Source of the DNA: Bryobacteraceae bacterium
GTDB lineage: Bacteria; Acidobacteriota; Terriglobia; Bryobacterales; Bryobacteraceae
Assembly: GCA_026002855.1 (NCBI GenBank)
Contig: BPGD01000001.1
Location: 4,286,001-4,350,000 of the forward strand
DNA length: 64,000 bases
Reading direction: 5' to 3'
Below are positions 25,724-34,439 of this stretch, in pieces. Positions within the stretch are counted from its first letter, which is position 1, and each line of letters opens with the position of its first letter. The notes beneath the pieces are model-generated. The model worked only from the letters and a program-made list of their open reading frames with translations. It ran no database searches and had not been told where the DNA came from. The position numbers were made by a program, and so were the translations under genes.

Positions 25724-28351
25724 TCAATCCCCAGGGAAATTCAATGCAACCCACCTCCACCCCCCTTTGCCGAAATGCTGAAACACGAGAGCAACCTCGT
25801 ACTCACAAGCCGGGCATGGTTTTCGGTCAATTGCCACTCGCGTAGGCCGGCCTTCGTACCAGAAAAAATTCGGCCGCGTTTCTCCGGAATTCAGAACAGT
25901 CGTGATCTGATCCCATTGATCGTTGTCCTGTAGCATCATTTCGAGCGCCTTCGTGGGGTTAACTCTGTCATTGCCGTATTGAAAATCGACATTCATCGCC
26001 GAAAGCAAGGAAGAGGAGTCGCGGCGTGTAATCGCAGTTCTGAGGCGCGAGTAGAAGGCAACCCACTCGGCATCAGTGTACGGTGCAGGCTGAGACCGTG
26101 CCACAGCATTGGGCTCGAGCTTCTCGGCTAGCTCGAGTGCAAAGGTTGGCCCTCTGCCAACGATTCGCCCGGACTGCTCCTCATACTGACCGCGGAAACG
26201 GTTGCCCCACCGCCCTTCATCGAAATCAAAAAGCCCTTGAGGTGTCACAGTTCCGGTAGCGGGATACCATTCGCGCGCGTTCTGAAAGCTATAGCCGACC
26301 AACCCGCTCAGACGAGTACCCTGCTTTTGAACCAGCATCTCAATTGGGGTTGACTTCTCGTCAGGGCCTACGGAGACCCATCCGACAAATCGCGCCTCCC
26401 AATCCTTATCCCAGTCGAGCCTCGCCGACAGCGCCTGCGAACACCAGACGGGGCGGGACGTCCAAGCTGCAATGGTTCGGTCTGCGGATGCGGCCAGCTC
26501 CTTAGCCAAGCGAAAAGAGGCAGAGAATTGTTCCAGGCCAGGGATGGAACTTGCGAGTTGGGCCGCTCCCTGCTGCAGGTCATAAAGGGACTTCAGGGTC
26601 GCAATCCCCGTTGGAGTTGCCGGCATTTTCGCAACTAGGGAGAGAACGCCCGAGGTGAGGCTTTTGCATGCCTGATTCAACAAATCTGTATGATGCTTCG
26701 GCAGCAAGGCCGCGCCCAGAGACCCATACACAAGTTCCAGACCCCTCGCCTTGAAATAGAGTTGTCTGATGCGTTCGACGTTCGCCAGTTCAAGGGGAGT
26801 GGAGCCCATCGATGGGAGAATGTTATCGAGCTCCTCATATGCCTTCAGGCTTTCTTCAAGTCCCCGGCGCGCCGCAATTCCAAGGAGAACGCGCGGATTG
26901 AGGAACGCGTGCTTCACGAGTGCGATTGACAAATTGGGAACACTGTTCGCCAAAGACGCACCACCTGTGACCACGGCTACGACCGCCTCAACCGCCGCTC
27001 GAGCGGTGATGTCCTGATAAGCCTCGTACTGCTGAATTTCCTGTAACGTCTCCAGCAGCAGCGCTACGCGTTGCTGGGCCGATCTGACCTCCGATGATCC
27101 GGCTACGAATTCTTTCACCCAAACGGCTGTGGCGATCCGGCGAACCGCATCAGGGTCTTTTGTGATGTCAGCACCTGGAGCGGCTATCACGAGCTCCTTT
27201 CGGCCGCCTGAGTTTCTCGCCCACGCCTGGAGGGCGATTGCTCCGCCAACGAGCGACACCGCCTCAGCGTTGGCAGAATCGCAGGCAGGCAGTGAAGTCG
27301 GACGCGTCGCTGCCACAGGACCCGCGGCCTGTGGTGCTGGAGTCGCCGGATCCAGCAGGGCGGCGTGCACCGCCCCACTCTGTGCTCGGAAAGCGAGCGC
27401 CCTACAATCGGGCGAAACCGCTTGCAGCGACATCGCGCTGGGATCGGAAGGCTGACGAAGTTTAACCACTCGAATCGGACGACTCTGTAAGTCATCTAGC
27501 TTGTAGATAGTGCCATCAGTTCGAAATAGGTAGAGTGTTTGAGCGCTTCCGCAGAACGACAACGCTCTCAGGGAGTCCAACTCCCATTCAGGCGCAATGA
27601 ATTCCGTCACCTGTTCCCTGGTCTTTACTGACCATATCCTGACGTCACCAGTAACAGCGTCAAACGCGGTGACGTATTCCGCCGTGGCATTGAAACTCGC
27701 GCCGCCAACATTCGTGTGCTTGGAGCCTGCCACAAAACTCGCCAGCGTGGTCATTTCCGGAAATTTGAGGACGGACAGCTCATCCCAGCTACCGATTGCC
27801 AGGAGATTGCCATCTCGGCTGAACTGTATGAATCCGTCGTGAATATCGGTGAGCGGGAAGGAGGTTCGAATCTGACCCGTGGGTAGGTTCAACACCCGAA
27901 GTAATCGATCTTCTTTCGACAAGCTCAGTAAGTAATGAGCATCTGGACTGAAAGCCAAAGCCTCGACAGCCCCACTATGAGCAGGTACTGCGATGATCTG
28001 GCGGCGCATCTTCAAATCCCAGACGCCCACTTTGCCGCCATTTTGGCCAACACCCAACCAGCGGCCGTCGGTGGAGAAGGCCAGTGCGCTTATGGCGCCC
28101 CCCTGCGCTTTACTGCCTGCAGGCGTTGCGAGGAGTACAGCGATCCGTTGTCCGCCGGGCAACGCGTACACTCGAACTGTTCCCGTACCGTCGCCGACCG
28201 CGAGCAGATGCCTGTCGGAAGACAAAGCCAATGCAGACGCGCCTCCGGGAGGCTGAATTGTGACCCATCTTGCTGTGAGTTCTGACTGTCCCCAGCACAT
28301 CCCCGAAAGGGCAATGGTAAGCAAGATCGACTGGCCCCAACGCTCCATCAT
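25724..28351 (-). CDS. Secreted WD40-repeat beta-propeller protein
   Basis: The start has GGAGG five bases upstream. The 875-residue protein carries a signal peptide (SILLTIALSGMCWGQS). WD40-type blades cover about residues 30-340: ASALALSSDRHLLAVGDGTG, ISALAFSTDGRWLGVGQNGG, VEALAFSPDAHYLLSLSKED, and RIWSVKTREQVTEF. The following ~400 residues are helical and unassigned (YEAYQDITARAAVEAVVAV, LEQFSASFRLAKELAA). The C-terminal ~150 residues include a nuclear-transport-factor-like stretch (AEWVAFYSRLRTAITRRDSS) and end VFQHFGKGGWRWVALNFPG. It may be a periplasmic scaffold. It lies 69 bases after the AGLPED-domain gene, in a probable operon; IS3 copy 3 lies 58 bases beyond its stop. Confidence 0.85.
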   Translation of the reverse strand: MMERWGQSILLTIALSGMCWGQSELTARWVTIQPPGGASALALSSDRHLLAVGDGTGTVRVYALPGGQRIAVLLATPAGSKAQGGAISALAFSTDGRWLGVGQNGGKVGVWDLKMRRQIIAVPAHSGAVEALAFSPDAHYLLSLSKEDRLLRVLNLPTGQIRTSFPLTDIHDGFIQFSRDGNLLAIGSWDELSVLKFPEMTTLASFVAGSKHTNVGGASFNATAEYVTAFDAVTGDVRIWSVKTREQVTEFIAPEWELDSLRALSFCGSAQTLYLFRTDGTIYKLDDLQSRPIRVVKLRQPSDPSAMSLQAVSPDCRALAFRAQSGAVHAALLDPATPAPQAAGPVAATRPTSLPACDSANAEAVSLVGGAIALQAWARNSGGRKELVIAAPGADITKDPDAVRRIATAVWVKEFVAGSSEVRSAQQRVALLLETLQEIQQYEAYQDITARAAVEAVVAVVTGGASLANSVPNLSIALVKHAFLNPRVLLGIAARRGLEESLKAYEELDNILPSMGSTPLELANVERIRQLYFKARGLELVYGSLGAALLPKHHTDLLNQACKSLTSGVLSLVAKMPATPTGIATLKSLYDLQQGAAQLASSIPGLEQFSASFRLAKELAASADRTIAAWTSRPVWCSQALSARLDWDKDWEARFVGWVSVGPDEKSTPIEMLVQKQGTRLSGLVGYSFQNAREWYPATGTVTPQGLFDFDEGRWGNRFRGQYEEQSGRIVGRGPTFALELAEKLEPNAVARSQPAPYTDAEWVAFYSRLRTAITRRDSSSLLSAMNVDFQYGNDRVNPTKALEMMLQDNDQWDQITTVLNSGETRPNFFWYEGRPTRVAIDRKPCPACEYEVALVFQHFGKGGWRWVALNFPGD

Positions 28352-28420
28352 GACCTCCTCGACGATTACTTATCCAGCTTCTTTTCTTTAAAATAGGGTT
28401 CACTTTTCCGGAAGATGTTC

Positions 28421-29023
28421 TTAAATCATATTGTTGGTCGCCCCGCTGCCTGAAAAATTGAAAATACCTCCAGACGCCTCCTCCCAGACCTTGTTCCCAA
28501 GTGCGTCGAAATACTGAGCCCGCATTTTGTCCTTGAGCTGTCCAACCGAAACATCCACGGTTACCCATAATAGGGAGCCACCAGAAGACCTTACTTGTTC
28601 AAGAATCTCAGTTCGTGACTTGTTTTCGATTATGATCACATCTGCCCCAATCTTCGTGAGGCGATCCTTCAGACCGTCGAGGACATCCTGGATGTGCTTT
28701 GGATTGCCACTTGCACCAGCTAGTACAATCCCTTTCGAAGATAGTGCAGAGCCATCGTCTTTTCTTACTGGTGCGGGCTTCGCCGCGCCTTTAGCCACCA
28801 TCGCCGCCAGGATCTTATCTGGCACGCCCGCCGTTTTCAAGGCGATCAAGTCATCAGGAGAAACAGAGAAATTTCCGGGTTGCTGCTGGATCGTGGCGAC
28901 GACCACGTCTTCAGGCAAGCCCGCTTTCACCATTTTGATCACAGCGTCGTTATTCAGAGCTTGCTGGGCTGATCCGAGGATCACGAAAACCCAAACCATA
29001 ACAACGTGAACGCAGAGTCGCAT
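28421..29023 (-). CDS. Secreted 'AGLPED'-domain protein
   Basis: The start at 29023 is set by a GGAGGGGG ribosome site and a clean signal peptide (MRLCVHVVMVWVFVILGSAQQ); the open frame upstream lacks both. The 200-residue product has the short repeat-like domain VIKMVKAGLPEDVVVATIQ, then SPDDLIALKTAGVPDKILAA. A C-terminal module follows with IQDVLDGLKDRLTKIGADVI, SSGGSLLWVTVDVSV and YFDALGNKVWEEASGG. A homologous N-terminal domain is found in the IS-disrupted gene at 23814-24143, so paralogues flanked the WD40 gene before the insertions. Function unknown; localisation periplasmic or extracellular. Confidence 0.75.
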   Translation of the reverse strand: MRLCVHVVMVWVFVILGSAQQALNNDAVIKMVKAGLPEDVVVATIQQQPGNFSVSPDDLIALKTAGVPDKILAAMVAKGAAKPAPVRKDDGSALSSKGIVLAGASGNPKHIQDVLDGLKDRLTKIGADVIIIENKSRTEILEQVRSSGGSLLWVTVDVSVGQLKDKMRAQYFDALGNKVWEEASGGIFNFSGSGATNNMI

Positions 29024-29417
29024 GCCACCCCCTCCTTCCCACCAGCTTGCTGTTCGTCGCACCTGCATGACAAATGCGCCAACTTGCTCGTAGCCGCTAT
29101 AACTTCTCGACGGCGGCTGTGTTGCGCAACCATCGCTGTCCAGGATTTCTGCTTGGAACTTTTGAACACAGAGAATATAGATCCTCACCATCCAGGTGTC
29201 AAGTCCCCAAATGAGGTCTTGTAGCGGCAATTTGAGAAGTTCCTATATGGGCAAAGTAGAAAGTTCCTATTGACAGCCGATGGGCTGAAGGATGGAACGA
29301 ATCGCGATGAGCCAAGAGGAACGGGACTGGTTGCACTGGTTGAAACAGGTGCAGGAAGGAGCGGTCAGACAGCGGGAGGCGGCGGAGTGGATGGGGGTGA
29401 GCGAGCGGTGGGTGAGG

Positions 29418-30631
29418 TGTACTTAGCGGGAGTTGAGCGGACACCGGGGCACCGCGGCAGCGGTGCCTGAGGCGGCGTTCCGGTGGTAGATTTTGGGTTT
29501 CTCAAGACTCAGATCACCACGAAAGGAACTGACCGCCTCATGAGCACCAGAGAGAAGCTTATCAAGGCCCGCTTGGGGCTATTGGCCCTGGCCCAGGAAC
29601 TCGACAACGTCCGCCTGGCCTGCAAGCGTGCCGGCATCAGCAGGAGCCACTGCTACGAAATCAAGGAAGCTTACGAAAAGTACGGTGCCGAGGGCTTGGC
29701 GCCGCAGCCGCGGCGTCGCCCTCGGATGCCCAACCAGACGCCTCCGGAACTCGAACAGCGCATCCTTGAGATGACCGAGCAATTCCCCACCTACAGCTAT
29801 GTCCGCATCAGCGGCCAACTCCGCCTCATCGGCGTCGGCGTTTCGCCTTCCACGGTGCGCGCCGTCTGGCAGCGCCACGGACTCACTCTGCGCATCCACC
29901 GCCTGTTCTGGCTGGAGCAAAAGACCGCCGATCGCGGCGGCGTGCTGACCGACCGCCAGATCCGGCTCATCCAACTCCACCGCCGGCGAACGGTCGATCC
30001 CGAACAGCACGTCGAAGCGCCGTATCCAGGCTATTTGCTGTGCCAGGACACCTACTTCGTCGGCACCATCAAGGGCGTCGGCAAGATCTACATGCAGAGC
30101 GTGGTCGACGCCAATTGCTCGCTGGCGTTCGCCAAGCTGGCGCTGTCGAAGGCGCCGATGACGGCCGTGGACACGCTCTACGACCGTGTGCTGCCCTTCT
30201 GTGAAGAGAGCGGCGTGGCGGTTGAGCACATCCTCACCGATAATGGCAGGGAATACTGTGGGCGCGAGTTGCAGCATTTCTTTGATCTGTTCCTGGCGCT
30301 GAACCAGATCCAGCATCGCCGCACCGAAGTGCGCTCGCCGGAGACCAACGGCTTCTGCGAACGCTTCCACCGCACGGTGAAGGAGGAGTTCTTCTCGGTG
30401 GCCTTCCGCAAGACCCTCTATGAAAGCCTGGACCAGCTCCAGGCCGACCTGGACCGATACCTGGATTTCTACAACCGCCAGCGAGCCCATCAGGGTTACC
30501 GCACGAAGGGAAGGACCCCCTACCAGGCCTTCTCAGATGGTTTGGCTTTGCTGCCTCAGCGGGAGGCAGCATGAGATAGAATCAACCCACCGGAACGCCT
30601 CCCGGTGTCCGGCAATCTCCCGCTAAGTACA
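29418..30631 (+). mobile_element. IS481-family element nested in the ISNCY transposase gene
   Basis: Both ends carry TGTACTTAGCGGGAG as an inverted repeat. The element is flanked by an exact 7-base repeat GGTGAGG (29411-29417 and 30632-30638), which is the target duplication. Total length is 1214 bases. A perfect target duplication and an intact transposase imply a recent insertion, later than the mobility of the outer element. Confidence 0.93.
29540..30574 (+). CDS. IS481-family transposase
   Basis: The ATG at 29540 starts MSTREKLIKARLGLLALAQE; a longer frame from 29483 lacks typical sequence. The 344-residue protein has an N-terminal helix-turn-helix (ACKRAGISRSHCYEIKEAYE), a second HTH_32-like segment (YSYVRISGQLRLIGVGVSPS), and the integrase core. 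Acidic residues lie in YLLCQDTYFVGTIKGVG, EHILTDNGREYCGRELQHF and SPETNGFCERFHRTVKEEF, the DDE triad. The C-terminus YLDFYNRQRAHQGYRTKGRT matches the IS481/IS3 group ending. No interruptions were seen, so it should be active. Confidence 0.92.
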   Translation: MSTREKLIKARLGLLALAQELDNVRLACKRAGISRSHCYEIKEAYEKYGAEGLAPQPRRRPRMPNQTPPELEQRILEMTEQFPTYSYVRISGQLRLIGVGVSPSTVRAVWQRHGLTLRIHRLFWLEQKTADRGGVLTDRQIRLIQLHRRRTVDPEQHVEAPYPGYLLCQDTYFVGTIKGVGKIYMQSVVDANCSLAFAKLALSKAPMTAVDTLYDRVLPFCEESGVAVEHILTDNGREYCGRELQHFFDLFLALNQIQHRRTEVRSPETNGFCERFHRTVKEEFFSVAFRKTLYESLDQLQADLDRYLDFYNRQRAHQGYRTKGRTPYQAFSDGLALLPQREAA

Positions 30632-32160
30632 GGTGAGGCGCTACGAGCGAGTGGGCGACGCGGCAGTGGTGCACGGGCTGCGGGGCCGGGCATCGAATCG
30701 GCGGATTGAGGAAGCCATTCGGGAGGCGGAGGTGAAGGTGCTGCGGCAGCCGGACTAGCATGACTTCGGGCCGACGTTTGCGAGCGAGCAGTTGGCCAGG
30801 CGCGGCATTGCGGTGAGCAAGGAGACGGTGCGGCAGTGGATGATGGCGGAGGGGCTGTGGGAGAGCCGGGGGCGGAAGGTGAGGGAGGTGCACGAGTGGC
30901 GGCCGCGGCGGAGCGCCTGGGGGGAGCTGGTGCAGTGGGACACGTCGGAGCACGACTGGCTGGAGGGCCGAGGGGAGCCTGTGCGGTATCTGGTGCGGAT
31001 GATCGATGATGCGACGAGCCGGAGCTGGGGCCGCTTTGTGGCCAGCAACGGCACGCGGGCCAACATGGGGGTGCTGTGGGAGTACGTGGAGCGGTATGGG
31101 CGGATGGTGGAGGTGTACACGGACCGGCACTCGATGTTTGCGGTGGCGCGGAGGGGGAAGGAAAGCGAGGACGAGTGGCGGGCGGCGGACCGGCTGACGC
31201 AGATCGGGCGGGCGCTGCGGGAGTTGGGCATCGGCTGGATCGGGGCGCTGTCGCCGCAGGCCAAAGGGCGGGTGGAGCGCAGTTTCGGCACGGATCAGGA
31301 TCGGCTGGTGAAGCTGCTGCGGTTGGCCAAGGTGAGGACCCTGGGGGAAGCCAACTGGTTTCTGGAAGAGCAGTACTGGCCGGAGTGGAACGAGCGCTTC
31401 GCGCTGCCGCTGGAGGGCGTGGCGAATGCCCACCGGCCGCTGACGGCGGAGATCGATCTGGCGGCCAGTTTGAGCCACGTCGAGACGCGGGTGATCGACA
31501 ACGATTACACGATCTCGTTTGCCGGCCGGCGGTATCAGATCGCGCGGCAGGATGTGCAGGCCGGGATGAAGCGCCAGAGTCTGCGGGTGGAGCTGCGGCC
31601 GGATGGAACGCTGAAGGCCCGCTATGAAGGCCGCTATGTGGAGATCGCTGAATGCGGCCCGCCGACGCCGGCTGCGTCTGCGGCGCCGCGCAAACCGCCG
31701 CGCCGGAATCACAATGCCGGTGGCAGGAGCCGGTGGATGGAGGGCTTCTGGGAGCGGCCGGCGACGCCAATGTGGCTGGCGATCGAGGAGTCCAACCGCC
31801 ATGCCTGAAGCATGGCCGAAAGGGAATTCGAGCGCCGGGCCGCTTCGGCCCGGCGGACTTCGCGCTTCTGTTGCCCAAAGCCTCGCTCGGAGGTTTCATC
31901 CAAGCAATCCGCCTTCAACGAAAAAGCCCCGCTGGCAGTCCGGAATCGCTGGGCGGTTCCGTCTTCCAGCAGGGCTTCGACCGATTGCTCCGGAGCCAAC
32001 CCCGTCGCGTCGGCTTTGGGCGGCCCCGCCAGGCCCGACCCCGGCGCGGCTGTTCGAACATACCATGGACGGCCCCAACCGTCGATCGAAACCGGAACTT
32101 TCTACTTTGCTCGAAACCGGAAGTTTCTACTTTGCCTTGACATCGGTTGTCTTGCTTGAC

Positions 32161-32367
32161 TCAATAGGAATACTCACTCTGAACCGATTCATACGCTGTA
32201 CTCAAAGAAAAATTCACGAGCTGGCGGATTCGATTGACGACGAAAGGGTGAGTCCCAAGATATTCGAGCAGGCTGCTCCCGATTTCCGGCTCGTGCCTAG
32301 CCGGTTCTATAACCTTCGACAGGTCAATATTCTTCGCTACATCCGCGCCTGCGGCCAATTTCAGCAT
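32161..32367 (-). pseudogene. C-terminal fragment of an M48-family zinc metalloprotease
   Basis: The 68 codons read MLKLAAGADVAKNIDLSKVI, then SSLLEYLGTHPFVVNRIRQL and VNFSLSTAYESVQ. The block LLxTHPFxVxRIxxL is the usual C-terminal end of M48 (HtpX/Ste24-like) proteases and secreted relatives. The catalytic HExxH domain is absent; the ISNCY element begins 18 bases beyond the stop and the upstream part is missing. It is a remnant. Confidence 0.6.
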
Positions 32368-32401
32368 CGTCTTAGAGATCTATCGTCTGCCATACGCTAG
32401 G

Positions 32402-33062
32402 AACTTAATTCAGCAACCGGATGAGCTGAACCAATTGTTCGGATCACTTCCTGGTGGCCGTCGGCCCCAGCCGCAGCTGAGATCTCTTGGAAAGTTGGTG
32501 CTTGGCAGAGCCGAAGAGTTTAAAGTGAGCGTTCGGGCTACGCCCGTCAGCGGACAGCCCCAAATGGTCCAGATGGTACTGCCGGAGAGCCTACAGCCGG
32601 GTGTGTATGGCGTCTTTTGGTTCGCTACGGAGGCAGGCAAGGAAGGGGTAAATGCTGTGGCCTTCGAATGGAATATCAGCACATATGGAGAAAACGCTCC
32701 CTGTATTGATCTCGTGATGACTGGAGGATACGGGGGCTTGATTGAGAGGCATGACGCCGGAATTCTTGGCCCCTTAGTGCTCCCGAAGAAGCGTTACACG
32801 TCGTGCAGTCCGGCAGGCGGCAAGGCCACATCAACGCGCCCTGACCGCCTGGATCAGTCGGCCAGCCGCGCAATGGGCGCTTCTCCGTCCTCTGGTGCGG
32901 AGGCTGCTCTGATTGCGGACTGCGCAGACTACGACGCGTGCTTGACGAAGGCAGAATCAGCTTTCTCATCAGGTCAGCCTGTTCTAGGAGCTACCGCCTT
33001 GAAAAAAGCAACACAGTTGCAGCCTTCAAAGCCCGAGGCCTGGGAGCACCTAGTACTACTGG
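32402..33062 (+). pseudogene. Partial hypothetical protein with C-terminal tetratricopeptide-like region
   Basis: The frame is coherent from about 32402 (NLIQQPDELNQLFGSLPGG) through MVQMVLPESLQPGVYGVFWF and AFEWNISTYGENAP. It then reaches a helical, TPR-like stretch (CLTKAESAFSSGQPVLGATA, LKKATQLQPSKPEAWEHLVL). At 33056 it runs into the IS701 terminus TACTACTGGGTCATAAACG and is cut. No clear start or ribosome site is visible, so the N-terminus is also missing or damaged. Function unknown. Confidence 0.5.
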
Positions 33063-33550
33063 GTCATAAACGTCTTGCCCCGCAAAGAGGGCAACAGGGA
33101 AGCTGCCTGGCGATGGCCTTGGCCAGCCGCCGGCGCAGGCTCGCGATCGAGAATGGCTCATCGCGCTGTCCCGGTTTTCTCGCTCCCCCGCGGCCGGTAT
33201 TCTTCCGGCTGTGGCGGCTCCGCCAGAGCGAGCCTGCCGGCGCGTGCTGAGGGGGAAAAACGGCTCCTCTCGGCTACCAGGAACCCATACGCTGCGATGC
33301 AGAGTGTGGCGTGATGGTGAAAGCCGCGCCACGAACGGCCCTCGAAAGCCTCGAGCTCCTGCTTCAACTCCGGATCGTCTCGCTGGATGATCCAGCGGTG
33401 CTCGGCCAGTTCGACCCCATTATTGAGCGGCGTATCCGCCGGCAGGTTCGACAGCCAGGACTCATGTCGGCTCCGCCGCTCGGGCGCAGCCACGGAAGCC
33501 AGCAGCCATTGCTCGGCGTGCGGCTCGCTGCGCCAATCGTCACGGTTCGT
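33056..33550 (-). mobile_element. IS701-family 3' fragment
   Basis: The terminus TACTACTGGGTCATAAACG (33055) matches the IS701 left end at 15661 as an inverted repeat. The minus strand encodes the transposase C-terminus: RDDWRSEPHAEQWLLASVAA, SRHESWLSNLPADTPLNNGV, ELAEHRWIIQRDDPELKQEL and FHHHATLCIAAYGFLVAERS. The N-terminal two-thirds are missing because an IS3 element joins at 33556. Compared with the copy at 15.7 kb it is diverged, so the two are old relatives. Confidence 0.8.
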
Positions 33551-33555
33551 CGGCC

Positions 33556-34190
33556 TGTAGCGCCTCCGATTCCCCGGACAGTTTTTTGAATTATTGTCAT
33601 GCAGCAGGCTCGACGGCAAGCAAGGCCTGATGAACCTCCCGCGGGGATTGGAAATGGAGCCGTTCGACGAGCCAGTGTTCGTTGTAGAGATGGCAGAGTT
33701 CTTAGAGCACTTCGGCCAATTGCTCCAGCGTGTCGAAGCGCCGCGCGGACAACAGTTGCTCCTTGCGGGCGGCGCCGGCGGCTGATGTTGTCGAATCAGC
33801 CGTAACAGACGCTGCGCGGAAGTGCCTACGCCACCGACACGCTGCCCGAGTCCACACCCCGCGTTAGCCCTCGGCGTGAAGACGCGACGCCTGGATCGTG
33901 CGCTGGATGTCGCCAGTGAGTTTGGTCGTCCGTGTAGCGGGTCTTCGGCCCGCGTTTGGCGGACGGCTGAGGCGGATCCTGCCGGCGGTACTGCTCGTCG
34001 AAGGTCGACCGCACCAGTTCCCAGGCCACCGATCCAAGGGCGATACTGCGCGGGCCATTCCGGCACCCAGCATCTGCCCCTTGATTTGCGCAACGGCCAG
34101 TCGTGCCGCGCCGATCACGCGCACTGCGCCATCGCTGCATTACGCCGACAGCCTGGCCGACCCTGCCGCTGGAGACTCTCACCCCCAATC
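33556..34190 (-). mobile_element. IS3-family element, copy 4, heavily decayed right half
   Basis: The right end TGTAGCGCCTCCGATTCCCC and the following AGTTTTTTGAATTATTGTCATG match copies 2 and 3. The minus strand shows OrfB remnants in several frames: EHWLVERLHFQSPREVHQAL near the end, and upstream WELVRSTFDEQYRRQ with AKRGPKTRYTDDQ and QRTIQASRLHAEG. The DDE core between them is deleted or unreadable. It was inserted into the IS701 fragment at 33550. The upstream limit near 34190 is approximate. Confidence 0.72.
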
Positions 34191-34439
34191 CCGGATTTCC
34201 GTCCTGATCCCGCCCTCCTCGGTCTGGTCCCGTTCACGCCGCTCGAATTCGCATTCCGGGCCTCGGATCTCCTCCGGGACCCCGATTTGGAAAGGGCGAG
34301 CCGTTCCGTAGCAGCCTGCGGCAGCAGGGCTGCCCCGCCACTGTGCCCGCCGGCGACGGCCGTTTGTACTCCGCTGCCCGGGCGTTTTCAAGAACCCGGT
34401 GCCGGACAGCGGAGCGAGCGCGCTGCGTCTCTCCGCCCG

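Larger units (their letters stand above)
29307..31808 (+). pseudogene. ISNCY-family transposase, split by IS481 and carrying an amber codon
   Basis: The first 37 codons read SQEERDWLHWLKQVQEGAVR then EAAEWMGVSERWVR. After the insertion the frame resumes exactly with RYERVGDAAVVHGLRGRASN, so removing 29418-30638 restores the reading frame. A TAG at 30756-30758 then interrupts (QPD*HDFGPTFAS). The rest is open: AVSKETVRQWMMAEGLWESR, the DDE core WGELVQWDTSEHDWLEG, VYTDRHSMF, GWIGALSPQAKGRVERSFGT, and the C-terminal ARYEGRYVEIAECG. The family is the ISNCY/IS1202-like group with an rve-type core. Inactive for two independent reasons. Confidence 0.82.
29220..32142 (+). mobile_element. ISNCY/IS1202-like element interrupted by an IS481 element
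   Basis: The ends match as TGTAGCGGCAATTTGAGAAG (left) and TGTCAAGGCAAAGTAGAAAC (right, reverse complement). Inside each end the word GCAAAGTAGAAAGTTCC recurs about 24 bases further in, giving double terminal motifs. The transposase gene runs from ATG 29307 to 31808 once the nested IS481 (29418-30631) and one 7-base target copy are removed. No target duplication of the outer element was found. About 1.7 kb belongs to the outer element. Confidence 0.82.

Noticed and set aside
30556-31899. 447-residue minus-strand frame opposite the ISNCY transposase
   Set aside because: Composition is Pro/Ser/Ala/Arg-rich and it mirrors a coherent DDE transposase on the other strand.
34290-34420. Cobalamin-riboswitch-like string on the plus strand (GGGCTGCCCCGCCACTGTG)
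   Set aside because: The core word fits the consensus, but the surrounding helices and the AGCCAGGAGACC box are not recognisable, the segment lies at the edge of a decayed cas1 region, and no cobalamin gene follows. Too weak to report as a feature.
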